A DNA stretch of 43,331 nt from Bacillota bacterium (GTDB lineage Bacteria > Bacillota > Clostridia > Lachnospirales > Lachnospiraceae), in NCBI GenBank assembly GCA_023441965.1, contig JAEZNB010000117.1, positions 1 to 43,331 of the forward strand, in the 5' to 3' direction. Positions 17,345 to 25,745 of the stretch are shown here, piece by piece. How positions within the stretch are numbered: the stretch's first letter is position 1; each line of letters opens with the position of its first letter. The translations under genes were made by a program, and so were the position numbers. The notes beneath the pieces were generated by a model. It searched no databases and was not told the DNA's origin. It was given only the letters and a program-made list of their open reading frames with translations.

Positions 17345-17389
17345 AAATTAAAAGAACCTGAAGCATCGGGTCCGCCCGATGCCCCAGGT
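17345..17389 (-). terminator. intrinsic terminator of dapA-dapB
   Basis: On the minus strand ACCTG..GCATCGGG pairs with CCCGATGC..CAGGT around a four-base loop, followed by TCTTTTAATTT. It is 20 bases beyond the dapB stop codon. Confidence 0.88.
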
Positions 17390-17408
17390 GCAAAGAGTGC
17401 CTTGAGAT

Positions 17409-18164
17409 TTAACCGATTACATCTTTCATGCTATACATACCTGCCTCTTTTCCGGACAGATATTTCGCTGCCTGCACAGCTCCCTTCGCAAATACTGCTC
17501 TGGAATATGCTGCATGCTTTATCTCAATCACCTCGTCTATTCCTGCAAAGATGACCTCATGCTCTCCTACGATTGTACCTCCACGTACACAGGAGAAACC
17601 GATCTCCTTCTTCGCTCTCGGGGTACGGTCATCGGTACGGTCAAATTTGTAGCTATATTCATTCCCCAGCACTTCATTCATCGCATCGGCTAAGGCAAGG
17701 GCTGTTCCGGACGGTGCATCCACCTTCTTGTTGTGGTGCCGTTCCACAATCTCGATGTCATAGCCCGCAGCAGCAAGATTTTTCGCTGCCTCCTGCACCA
17801 GCTTCAGGAGCAGGTTAATTCCCATTGACATATTTGCCGATTTTAAAATGGGAATCTTATTCGCTGCTTCAGCGATCAGGAGCAGCCCTTCCTGAGTAAA
17901 GCCTGTGGTACATAAAACGATTCCGACTCCCTGCTTTATGGCGAAATCCAGCATCTCGTTGACATCCACAGGTGCAGATACATCAATAATAACATCTGCT
18001 TTGACATTGCATTGCCTGAAGCTATGGAATACCGGGTATCTGTTCTGTCTGTTCGGGGTAACATCTATTCCCGCAACAATCACCGCATTCTCATCCTCTT
18101 CTACGATCTGCGTAATAAACTGTCCCATTTTACCGTTACAACCGCGTATTATGATATTTATCAT
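17409..18164 (-). CDS. dapB: 4-hydroxy-tetrahydrodipicolinate reductase
   Basis: DapB, 251 residues, usual length. It reduces the DapA product with NAD(P)H to tetrahydrodipicolinate in the diaminopimelate/lysine pathway. The Rossmann motif IIRGCNGKMGQFI is at the N-terminus; IVERHHNKKVDAPSGTALAL near residue 143 holds the catalytic His/Lys region and the PSGTA substrate loop. The ATG at 18164 has GGAGG six bases upstream. It follows dapA by 46 bases and is controlled with it by the lysine riboswitch. In spore formers the same branch also supplies dipicolinate. Confidence 0.96.
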   Translation of the reverse strand: MINIIIRGCNGKMGQFITQIVEEDENAVIVAGIDVTPNRQNRYPVFHSFRQCNVKADVIIDVSAPVDVNEMLDFAIKQGVGIVLCTTGFTQEGLLLIAEAANKIPILKSANMSMGINLLLKLVQEAAKNLAAAGYDIEIVERHHNKKVDAPSGTALALADAMNEVLGNEYSYKFDRTDDRTPRAKKEIGFSCVRGGTIVGEHEVIFAGIDEVIEIKHAAYSRAVFAKGAVQAAKYLSGKEAGMYSMKDVIG

Positions 18165-18210
18165 ATGCTTCCTCCATTCGTGTGGTCTGTAGGCTTCCTC
18201 CTACCTATTA

Positions 18211-19095
18211 TCATGCCAGTCCTGCAGATATTAATTCCTTCAGCAGACGCTCTGCATTCGCAGGTTCCATCTCAGTTAAGGGCATTCTTAAGGGGCCTAC
18301 TTCAAAACCCATCAGATTCAAGGCCTTCTTCACCGGAATCGGGTTTACTTCACAGAAGAGGGCATTGATTAAGGGCAGGTACTGCAGCTGTAAGGCACAG
18401 CTTCCCTTCACGTCGCCTTCCAGATACTTCATCACCATCTCGTGGGTCTGCTTCGGCAGAATATTGGACAGGACAGAAATCACTCCGATTCCTCCAAGGG
18501 ATAATACCGGAACTACCATCTCATCACAGCCGGAATACAGATCGATTGCTCCGCCGCAGAGCTGCATCACCTCTGCAACCTGAGCGATATTTCCACTGGC
18601 TTCTTTTATTCCCACGATGTTATCCACATTTTTGACCAAGGATGCAACAGTCTGCGGAAGGATATTGCAGCCGGTACGGCTGGGTACATTATATAAGATA
18701 ATAGGAAGGTCCACCGACTTGGCTACTGCGGTAAAATGTCCGATCAGACCCTTTTGTGTTGCCTTATTATAATAGGGAGAAACGACGAGTAAAGCATCCG
18801 CTCCGTAGCTTGCCGCTTCTTTTGACAGATAGATTGCCGTATCCGTACAATTCGATCCGGTTCCTGCAATCACGGGAACTCTTTTATTTACCTTATTCAC
18901 TGTGTATCTGATGCACTCCAGATGCTCTTCATGGGTCAAGGTAGAAGCCTCACCGGTCGTACCGCATATGATGATACTGTCGGTTCCCTCAGCAATCTGA
19001 AATTCGATCAGTTCCCCAAGCTTCTCATAATTTACCTCATTGTTCTCTGTAAAGGGTGTTACAATCGCAACACCTGCTCCTTTAAATACTGCCAT
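18211..19095 (-). CDS. dapA: 4-hydroxy-tetrahydrodipicolinate synthase
   Basis: DapA, 294 residues, a class I aldolase that condenses pyruvate with aspartate semialdehyde. Visible signatures are GTTGEASTLTHEEH near residue 42-55, the catalytic tyrosine in LYNVPSRTGCN and the Schiff-base lysine in VGIKEASGN near 160. Two ATGs are close together; the second (19095) is chosen since GGAGG is seven bases from it and only one base from the first. Led by a lysine riboswitch with terminator, so expression should fall when lysine is plentiful. Confidence 0.96.
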   Translation of the reverse strand: MAVFKGAGVAIVTPFTENNEVNYEKLGELIEFQIAEGTDSIIICGTTGEASTLTHEEHLECIRYTVNKVNKRVPVIAGTGSNCTDTAIYLSKEAASYGADALLVVSPYYNKATQKGLIGHFTAVAKSVDLPIILYNVPSRTGCNILPQTVASLVKNVDNIVGIKEASGNIAQVAEVMQLCGGAIDLYSGCDEMVVPVLSLGGIGVISVLSNILPKQTHEMVMKYLEGDVKGSCALQLQYLPLINALFCEVNPIPVKKALNLMGFEVGPLRMPLTEMEPANAERLLKELISAGLA

Positions 19096-19198
19096 AACCA
19101 TGCCTCCTATTCTTTCTCCCCCGGTGATCAGCCACCGTCTTCCTAGGGGTTACCTACGAACTTCCCGTGCAAAAGACATTGCATTCAGTACAAAAACG

Positions 19199-19223
19199 TA
19201 AAAAAAGTCGACCCGGAGTCGAC
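19199..19223 (-). terminator. riboswitch-controlled terminator before dapA
   Basis: Minus-strand GTCGAC TCCGG GTCGAC hairpin (19207-19223) followed by a run of seven U. It lies between the lysine aptamer and dapA, about 105 bases before the start codon. Confidence 0.88.
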
Positions 19224-19281
19224 ACTAAAGAATAACCGAAGGGCAACATGAGGGTATTCCCCATGCTCCGACAGTACTAAT

Positions 19282-19460
19282 ATTCTTTAGGCAGCTCTCC
19301 ATCATAATCATGATGACAGTCATATGGTTCTTTACCATATGCCCAGCAGAAATGTATCAGGTCCATTACCGCTTCGGCATCGTTTCCTTTCGACTGCTTT
19401 CCCCTATGTCTGACATATCCGGCAGCTTACTCTTAAACAATGCTCCTCTACCATAAGCAA
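19282..19460 (-). promoter_or_regulatory. lysine riboswitch (L-box)
   Basis: Read on the minus strand, the leader holds the conserved L-box blocks in order: GGTAGAGGAGC, AGAGTAAGC, GAAAGCAGTCGAAAGG, ATGCCGAAGCGG, TGCTGGGCATATGG and ATGGAGAGCTGCC. The 5' GGTAG pairs with the 3' CTGCC to close P1. The following CTAAAGAAT is complementary to ATTCTTTAG at 19224-19236, just before the terminator stem, giving an alternative antiterminator. Lysine binding should favour the terminator and turn off dapA-dapB. Confidence 0.93.
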
Positions 19461-19554
19461 TATGTTTTTTCACAAAATTCGTATCTACATATTAACACCG
19501 GTCTTTTCGCTTGTCAATCATTATTTTCCAGTCGTTTGAGAAGCGGCTCCGCAT

Positions 19555-19677
19555 AAAAAATCCCATATCCTAAATCATCTTAAGCTGCCACCTACGGACC
19601 TGATTGCCGGTTACCATACCATAGTATTCATCCGCCATGGTTTGGTGAAGGGGAACAGCTTAAATTAGGATATGGGA
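19555..19677 (-). terminator. intrinsic terminator of the Ssb-like gene, large hairpin
   Basis: On the minus strand TCCCATATCCTAA and TTAAGCTG pair with CAGCTTAA and TTAGGATATGGGA, followed by TTTTTT. The interior is about 70 bases and contains a further CCATGG/ACCATA inverted structure. It starts 26 bases past the Ssb-like stop codon. Confidence 0.85.
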
Positions 19678-19702
19678 CCTTTCCTATATAAAGTCCTTCG
19701 CC

Positions 19703-20335
19703 TTAATATTCCTCCAGATATTCCAGTTTGCTTACAGAAACCTCGTAAGCAATTCTTTTCTCGAATTCGGTATCGTTCAACTTCTTCTGATATTCCCTGC
19801 TCTGGATTCTGCCCCAGATCTGCACATGGCCGCCTACAGCGAAGCTTTCTGCAAATCTCGCATTTCTCCCCCAGCTGATACAGGGAATGTAATCCGACTT
19901 GCCATAGGGACGGTTAACTGCCAGTAGGATGTCGGCAATCTCTCTTCCCAGGGGAGTCTTCCGATAAATCGGAGGCTTACACACGAAACCATCCAGAAAA
20001 ATATGGTTCGGCTTTGCGTTCTCTGATAACTCATCCACAATCTTGATCTCTCTGGCAAATACCGACAAGACCAGCTTATTCTTACTCTCCTCGTGCCTAT
20101 TATAGGACCGGAACTGTCCTAAAACCTCTGCGAACTTACCCCTGTAGTCCTGCTTTACATCAATAAGTCTTTCCGATACCATGACAGGAATCATGTCATA
20201 GGAATTGCTGAGCCTGTTCACCAGGATCTCCAGAACATAGAATCCTTCTCCGAAGACATCATGGCTGAATGTAAACTCACTGACTACCTCTCCCGCAATA
20301 CTTACTTGATTGTTATCAAATACTTTATCCGTCAT
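19703..20335 (-). CDS. single-stranded DNA-binding protein family, two OB folds
   Basis: Protein of 210 residues that looks like two Ssb-type OB folds in tandem. The first covers about 5-100 (NNQVSIAGEVVSEFTFSHDV, EVLGQFRSYNRHEE, KLVLSVFAREIKIV). The second covers about 108-205 and keeps the Ssb pattern NHIFLDGFVCKPPIYRKTPL, then DYIPCISWGRNARFAESFAV and GHVQIWGRIQSREYQKK. The acidic, proline-rich tail that typical Ssb uses to recruit partners is missing; it ends LEYLEEY. It stands alone, divergent from typA, with a palindromic dyad ahead. It is not the usual Ssb placed between rpsF and rpsR. Confidence 0.8.
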   Translation of the reverse strand: MTDKVFDNNQVSIAGEVVSEFTFSHDVFGEGFYVLEILVNRLSNSYDMIPVMVSERLIDVKQDYRGKFAEVLGQFRSYNRHEESKNKLVLSVFAREIKIVDELSENAKPNHIFLDGFVCKPPIYRKTPLGREIADILLAVNRPYGKSDYIPCISWGRNARFAESFAVGGHVQIWGRIQSREYQKKLNDTEFEKRIAYEVSVSKLEYLEEY

Positions 20336-20395
20336 ATCGTACCTCTCCCTTCTCGACCGGCGTTCTTTTTGGTGCCAATCTGCTCTAAAATGTAG

Positions 20396-20435
20396 GGTAA
20401 ATTTTCCTGTTTACGTAAAACAAGCATATTTTACC
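20396..20435. promoter_or_regulatory. 40-bp dyad upstream of the Ssb-like gene
   Basis: GGTAAATTTT at the left and ATATTTTACC at the right flank a perfect palindrome TTTACGTAAA (20410-20419) inside TGTTTACGTAAAACA. It is 61 bases before the Ssb-like start, next to an AT-rich TATATTATC that could be its -10. It may be a repressor site or a leader hairpin; the regulator is unknown. Confidence 0.5.
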
Positions 20436-20563
20436 TATGATAATATATATGCAGACTTCCACATTTTAGAAGTATAAATTGCATTCCATTATAAAAATAT
20501 CCATAATTTGTTATTTTATACAAAAAATTTGAAAAGTTTTATTGAGTTTTCATAGGAGATACG

Positions 20564-20593
20564 TTGATTTTTACTTTTACCCTGTGCTACAAT
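20564..20593 (+). promoter_or_regulatory. promoter of typA
   Basis: TTGATT and TACAAT with an 18-base spacer. The leader of about 120 bases holds a small hairpin GAAGGCAG/CTGCCTTC, without a U-run. Confidence 0.6.
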
Positions 20594-20719
20594 GTAAAGG
20601 TTGCAGGAAGGCAGGTTTCTTCTGCCTTCAATTTGATTACCGATAAACTGCCGTATGTATGATGAAGTCTGAAGGTATATGCGGTTTTAAGACCTAATAA
20701 AAGGAAGGAAAATGATATC

Positions 20720-22549
20720 ATGAAGCGAGCGGATATAAGAAATATTGCAATTATCGCTCATGTCGACCATGGCAAGACCACCCTGGTAGACGAATTATTG
20801 AAGCAAAGTGGGGTGTTCCGGTCCAATCAGAATGTTATGGAGAGAGTTATGGACTCCAATGCGATTGAGCGGGAACGAGGTATTACGATTTTATCTAAAA
20901 ATACTGCTGTCCAGTATGAAGGGGTCAAAATTAATATTATAGACACACCCGGCCACGCCGATTTCGGAGGAGAAGTGGAACGGGTTCTTAAGATGGTCAA
21001 CGGTGTCGTTCTGGTTGTGGATGCCTTTGAAGGTCCCATGCCACAAACCAAGTTTGTATTAAAGAAGGCACTGGAGCTGAATCTGCCTGTCATCGTATGT
21101 ATCAACAAGATTGACCGTCCGGAAGCCCGGCCTATGGAGGTCGTGGATGAGACCCTGGAGCTTCTGATCGAGCTGGACGCCCATGAGAAGCAGCTGGATT
21201 GTCCCTTTGTGTATGCATCGGCAAAGGCCGGCATAGCAACCACGGATCTCGGGGTAGAGGCAACCAGCATGAAGCCTCTCTTTGAGACTATTATCGATTA
21301 TATCCCTGCCCCGGAGGGAGATCCCGAGAAAAGCACCCAGGTGCTGATCAGTACCATCGACTACAATGAATATGTGGGTCGAATCGGTATCGGTAAGGTG
21401 GACAACGGAACCATCCGCGTGAATCAGGAGGTTGTTCTGGTCAATGCTCATGATCCTGAGAAAAATGATCGGGTTAAGATCAGTAAGCTCTATGAGTTTG
21501 ACGGCCTGAAGCGGGTGGAAATCAGCGAAGCCTCTATTGGCTCCATCGTCGCCATATCCGGTATCGCAGATATCCATATCGGAGATACGATCTGTTCTCC
21601 CGAGAATCCGGAGCCCATTCCCTTTCAGAAAATATCCGAACCAACCATTGCCATGTATTTTAACGTAAATGACAGCCCTTTGGCCGGTAAGGAAGGAAAG
21701 TACATTACCTCAAGGCATCTTAGGGACAGGCTCTTCCGGGAGCTGTACACGGATGTAAGCCTTCGTGTGGAAGAAACCGATACAACGGAAAGCTTTAAGG
21801 TGTCCGGCAGAGGCGAGCTCCATCTCTCCGTCCTCATTGAGAATATGCGCCGAGAGGGCTATGAATTCTCTGTCAGCAAGGCAGAGGTCTTATATAAGAA
21901 CGATGAGCAGGGCAAGAAGCTGGAGCCCATGGAGCATGCCATGATTGATGTACCGGATGAGTTCTCCGGCATAGTGATCGAGAAGCTGGGCCAGCGTAAG
22001 GGTGAGATGATTAACATGCATACCTCGGATAACGGTCATACACGGATTGAATTTTCGATTCCTGCCCGCGGTCTGATCGGCTATCGCGGGGAATTCCTTA
22101 CCGATACGAAGGGCACAGGTATTATGAATACCCTCTTCGACGGCTATGGACCCTATAAGGGAGATATCCAGTATCGGAAGACAGGAAGCCTGATTGCCTT
22201 CGAATCCGGTGAGAGTATTACCTACGGTCTTTATAATGCCCAGGAACGGGGTACCCTCTTTATTGGCCCCGGTGTCAAGGTTTATGCCGGTATGGTAGTC
22301 GGACAGAATCCGAAAACGGATGACATTGAGGTAAATGTATGTAAGAGAAAGCAGCTGACTAACACCCGGTCCTCCTCCGCAGATGAAGCACTTCGTCTGA
22401 CTCCGCCGAGGATTTTAAGTCTGGAGCAGGCTCTGGAGTTTATCGAAACAGACGAACTCTTAGAGGTAACTCCCCAGTCCTTAAGAATCCGCAAGAAGAT
22501 TCTGGACTCCACCCTCCGTATGAGAGACCGAAGAAATAAAAACAGTTAG
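20720..22549 (+). CDS. typA: translational GTPase TypA/BipA
   Basis: Ribosome-binding GTPase of 609 residues, usual family length, involved in ribosome assembly and stress response. G1 is AHVDHGKTTL (13-22), G2 has the RERGITI effector segment, G3 is DTPGHADF, and G4 is NKID. Domain II and the EF-G-like domain V follow, and the C-terminal part (QLTNTRSSSADEALRLTPPR) is the TypA-specific signature. A GGAAGG site precedes the ATG at somewhat long spacing (11 bases). Monocistronic, ended by a large terminator. Confidence 0.96.
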   Translation: MKRADIRNIAIIAHVDHGKTTLVDELLKQSGVFRSNQNVMERVMDSNAIERERGITILSKNTAVQYEGVKINIIDTPGHADFGGEVERVLKMVNGVVLVVDAFEGPMPQTKFVLKKALELNLPVIVCINKIDRPEARPMEVVDETLELLIELDAHEKQLDCPFVYASAKAGIATTDLGVEATSMKPLFETIIDYIPAPEGDPEKSTQVLISTIDYNEYVGRIGIGKVDNGTIRVNQEVVLVNAHDPEKNDRVKISKLYEFDGLKRVEISEASIGSIVAISGIADIHIGDTICSPENPEPIPFQKISEPTIAMYFNVNDSPLAGKEGKYITSRHLRDRLFRELYTDVSLRVEETDTTESFKVSGRGELHLSVLIENMRREGYEFSVSKAEVLYKNDEQGKKLEPMEHAMIDVPDEFSGIVIEKLGQRKGEMINMHTSDNGHTRIEFSIPARGLIGYRGEFLTDTKGTGIMNTLFDGYGPYKGDIQYRKTGSLIAFESGESITYGLYNAQERGTLFIGPGVKVYAGMVVGQNPKTDDIEVNVCKRKQLTNTRSSSADEALRLTPPRILSLEQALEFIETDELLEVTPQSLRIRKKILDSTLRMRDRRNKNS

Positions 22550-22559
22550 TCCTTTGATT

Positions 22560-22700
22560 GGGAATGTCGGAAATCCTTATCGCACTGTTTGGATGATAAA
22601 ATGCCGGATATGTTTACTGACTGACAGTATACATATCCGGTGGGATGTCTTTCAACTATGTGTAAAGCCAAAAGCGCTAAGGTACCAACATTCCCTTTTC
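22560..22700 (+). terminator. large nested terminator of typA
   Basis: GGGAATGT (22560-22567) pairs with ACATTCCC (22688-22695), followed by TTTTCTT. Inside it CCGGATATGT (22604-22613) pairs with ACATATCCGG (22631-22640). The stem encloses some 120 bases, far more than a normal terminator; it begins 11 bases after the stop codon. Confidence 0.65.
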
Positions 22701-22764
22701 TTATAAAGAACCTAAGCGACAGCCTGGTGATATTACACATTCAAATATCGCAGTCCGTACACTG

Positions 22765-23559
22765 CTATAAAATCATGTCCTTGATATCCTGTAGCCGCCG
22801 ATCGGGGTAATTGAAGATTTCTTTTATGCTCGTGATATGATATTGTGCTAGGATTTCCTTGAAGTAAACTTTGATCGTATCCTTAGAAATGATCTTGTTG
22901 TTATATTTGTCTCTAGATATCTTAATCATGGACTTCTCAAAGGCAGTCAAGGCTGCCAGAGCTCTGGGTCCGAACCAGGTAAAGCAGTCATAGACCGCAT
23001 CCACCAGTTCCTTCTCTTCATCCGTCAGATATTCCTCATTCAGCTCTAAGGTATGAATCCCGCACCGCTTCATACTTTCATACAGCTTTAGATAAGGAAC
23101 ATGTTCATTGTTGAGGGTATATTCCTCTTGAAACATTTCTCTGTCATAAAGTGCCAGAGAGAAGGCCTGCACATAATAAAGCAGATACTGGAGATAACCG
23201 GGGCAAATGTCAGCGTTGCTCTTATTCACGATATAATAAGCAACTCCATAGATTTTGGAAGACATAATCTTCGCCAGTACAGCCCTCCTGCTTTTTTTGT
23301 ACGCAACACCGGTTAAGCAGTCTTTCCGTTTCATCAACAAGTCATAATAGAATTCGGGGTCATTTAATATGGCCTTCAGCTTGTTGGAATACTCATTGGT
23401 GGGAATATCGCCCTCCATATAACGGATGATGGTAGTTTCTCCCCAGCCCAAGAGCTTAGCCAGTGGTTTCTTGCCGATTCGATATCGGTCAAGAATCATC
23501 TTGATTTCGTCCGAAGTAATGATTACTTCGTTGTCTGTTACATACCTGTTACTTTTCAT
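22765..23559 (-). CDS. HTH protein with Panacea/SocA-like domain
   Basis: Protein of 264 residues. Residues about 14-65 form an XRE/MqsA-type helix-turn-helix with the phrase KPLAKLLGWGETTIIRYMEG and a following DIPTNEYSNKLKAILNDPEF. Residues about 100-255 have the Panacea/SocA (GepA, DUF4065) pattern: VAYYIVNKSNADICPGYLQY, then LLYYVQAFSLAL, and an acidic helix LTDEEKELVDAVYDCFTWFG. Such domains often act as antitoxins or adaptors, with the DNA-binding part autoregulating. No toxin-like gene flanks it: typA ends convergently at one side and an exporter lies upstream. So it looks like an orphan. GAGGAG precedes the ATG. Confidence 0.72.
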   Translation of the reverse strand: MKSNRYVTDNEVIITSDEIKMILDRYRIGKKPLAKLLGWGETTIIRYMEGDIPTNEYSNKLKAILNDPEFYYDLLMKRKDCLTGVAYKKSRRAVLAKIMSSKIYGVAYYIVNKSNADICPGYLQYLLYYVQAFSLALYDREMFQEEYTLNNEHVPYLKLYESMKRCGIHTLELNEEYLTDEEKELVDAVYDCFTWFGPRALAALTAFEKSMIKISRDKYNNKIISKDTIKVYFKEILAQYHITSIKEIFNYPDRRLQDIKDMIL

Positions 23560-23672
23560 ATACTTACTCCTCAGCTAATGTATCTTTCGTTGGTTACTTT
23601 TCCTCCGATTTTATATTAGCACCGAATTCCCTGAGTGTATATGGAACTTTAGGATTATTTTTCTATATTATA

Positions 23673-24794
23673 CTAAAACTTTCTAAACTCATTTATATCG
23701 TGCATAATGATCCTAAAACCCTCGATCAGACGGTCAAAGGTACCGACCCTGTATAGGTTGACAATCACCATACCGATCGGTATTCCAAGGATCATTCCCA
23801 GAACTCCGTAGAAGCGATATCCGATATACATAAATACCAGGGTGGCCAGAGGGCTGATTCCGATCGAGTCTCCTACCATCTTGGGCTGCAGAATCTGCTT
23901 GACGATCTGGCATACCAGATAGATGATCATCAGGCCGATGGCACGGACATAGTTTCCCATCAGCATATCGACCAGGGCCCAGGGCCAAAGGACCGTTCCG
24001 GTTCCGAATACAGGAAGCAGATCCAGCAGGGCGATACCGAATGCCAGCAGGAAGGAATAACCGATGTCCAGTATCTCAAATCCAATAAAAATAATCGCGA
24101 TAATAATGAACATAATCTTAAACTGTGCCTTAAAATAACCGCCTACTGCTGTCTTAAAGTTATCGTAGATGATGACCCAGCCGTTGTTCAGGGAATTAGG
24201 CATATATTTTTTCAGACCGGCCAGCAGCTCATCTCTCCTAGCAATAAAGAAATAAGCAGACAGGATGGTCACTATGACCATTAGAAATATCTCTGCAATA
24301 TTCTTGGCAAAATTACCGGCCATCGAGATGGTCAGTACATTCTCATCCGTATTGAAGTTTGTGATGTTTTCACTGATTCCGTTCAGCAGATTATTAATGA
24401 TATTTTGGAGGCTCTGGGGTAAGGAAGCGGAAATTTCATATACTCTTTGCGATATATTTTCCAATTGCTCCTCAATCTGTGTAAAGATATTGGGCAGATT
24501 ATCAGATAAGGAGCTGATCTCCCTGACTAAGGCTGCAATCATCATATAGAAGGCTCCGACAATAAGACCTACCACCATAACAATAATGATTGCCGAGCTG
24601 TGCTTTCTAAGTATCCTAACCTTCTTCTCAAGAAACTTTACCAGGGGGTTTGCAATCATTGCCACGACCCAACCTATCACAAAGGGCATAAAAAACCCCA
24701 GTATCTTCGGCAGAAGCAGGAATACAAAGAGTACCACAAGAATGGCGATGATGTAGTTTGTAAGAATTTTTAAGTATATCTTCGGCTTGCTCAT
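23673..24794 (-). CDS. AI-2E (PerM) family transporter
   Basis: Integral membrane protein of 373 residues with about eight hydrophobic segments. Matches the AI-2E/PerM/YdiK family: MPFVIGWVVAMIANPLVKFL near residue 34-53, GLLKKYMPNSL-type loop near 195-200, and the C-terminal LLDLLPVFGTGTVLWPWAL and MVGDSIGISPLATLVFMYIG. Members include the E. coli AI-2 exporter TqsA and sodium/proton exchangers, so the substrate is open. Start has GGAGG seven bases upstream. No linked quorum-sensing gene. Confidence 0.9.
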   Translation of the reverse strand: MSKPKIYLKILTNYIIAILVVLFVFLLLPKILGFFMPFVIGWVVAMIANPLVKFLEKKVRILRKHSSAIIIVMVVGLIVGAFYMMIAALVREISSLSDNLPNIFTQIEEQLENISQRVYEISASLPQSLQNIINNLLNGISENITNFNTDENVLTISMAGNFAKNIAEIFLMVIVTILSAYFFIARRDELLAGLKKYMPNSLNNGWVIIYDNFKTAVGGYFKAQFKIMFIIIAIIFIGFEILDIGYSFLLAFGIALLDLLPVFGTGTVLWPWALVDMLMGNYVRAIGLMIIYLVCQIVKQILQPKMVGDSIGISPLATLVFMYIGYRFYGVLGMILGIPIGMVIVNLYRVGTFDRLIEGFRIIMHDINEFRKF

Positions 24795-24899
24795 AAATGC
24801 CTCCAGCTTTCATTATGCCCCTATTATAATACAAAAATCTTACCCTTGTACAGTTAGAATATGGTTAAATGTGAGATTGGATGATCGTTTTTAATTGCG

Positions 24900-25745
24900 T
24901 CAGTTATATTTTTTCAGTACCCGCAGGCCGAGGGTAAGGAAGAAGAGCAGAGCCGCTATGATGACTATGGTCGGTCCTGTGGCCATCCCGCTGTAATAGG
25001 ATATGATTAATCCGGTAATGCCCGAAAAGACAGATATCAGCACGGAGAACAGATGATACTCCCGCATATTGGATGCCAGGTTTCTGCTGGCAGCCGCCGG
25101 TAGGATCAATAAGGCGTTGATGATCAGGATCCCCACCCATTTGATGGAGAACATGATGATGATAGCAATGATCACACTGAAGCAATCCTCCATCAGTGCA
25201 GTATTGATATTCTTACTTTTTGCCAAGGCCTCATTCACACCGGCTGCATGGAGCTTATTAAAGAATAAGAGCCAGAACATAATCGTAATCACAAAGATCA
25301 GGGCCAATAAGCCGATTTCCTTCACCGTGATGCTTAAGACATCTCCTACCAGAAGATTGGAGTACTTCGCGAATTTACCACCCCGGGATAGTATCATAAG
25401 ACCAAGGGCGATGCTAAGGGAGGAGAACACGGAAATAACCGTATCGGTAGATACGGATCTTCTTCTTTTGATTCTGTTCAGCAGCAAGGCAAAAAGGACT
25501 GCAAAGATCAGCATTGACAGATTGGAATCCGCCAGTCCGAATATGGATCCCAGGGCGATACCGGTCAGGGCAGAATGTCCCAGGGCATCCGAGAAGAAGG
25601 CCATACGGTTATTCACAATCATGGTCCCCAGAACTCCGAACAGGGGCGTAATGATAAGAATAGCCAGCAGTGCATTCTTCATAAACATATACTCCATCCA
25701 GGAAAATGGTAGGAGTGTCTCCATAATATCATATATTGTATCCAT
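24900..25745 (-). CDS. znuB: zinc ABC transporter permease (ZnuB-like)
   Basis: Permease of 281 residues with about eight membrane segments, matching ZnuB/AdcB/TroC-type metal permeases (MAFFSDALGHSALTGIALGS near the N-terminal third, then VKWVGILIINALLILPAAAS-like text). The start is taken as ATG at 25745, with GGTGGAG just upstream, rather than the first ATG at 25781, which would overlap the ATPase gene by 53 bases; with this start the overlap is 17. It is the last gene of the zinc operon with znuC and znuA upstream. Confidence 0.9.
   Translation of the reverse strand: MDTIYDIMETLLPFSWMEYMFMKNALLAILIITPLFGVLGTMIVNNRMAFFSDALGHSALTGIALGSIFGLADSNLSMLIFAVLFALLLNRIKRRRSVSTDTVISVFSSLSIALGLMILSRGGKFAKYSNLLVGDVLSITVKEIGLLALIFVITIMFWLLFFNKLHAAGVNEALAKSKNINTALMEDCFSVIIAIIIMFSIKWVGILIINALLILPAAASRNLASNMREYHLFSVLISVFSGITGLIISYYSGMATGPTIVIIAALLFFLTLGLRVLKKYN

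Noticed and set aside
20606..20631. Attenuator in the typA leader
   Set aside because: The GAAGGCAG/CTGCCTTC hairpin has no U-run and no alternative pairing that I can see.
22765..24794. Toxin-antitoxin or defence island around the Panacea-like gene
   Set aside because: Neighbours are typA, an AI-2E exporter and zinc uptake genes; no toxin, nuclease or mobility gene.
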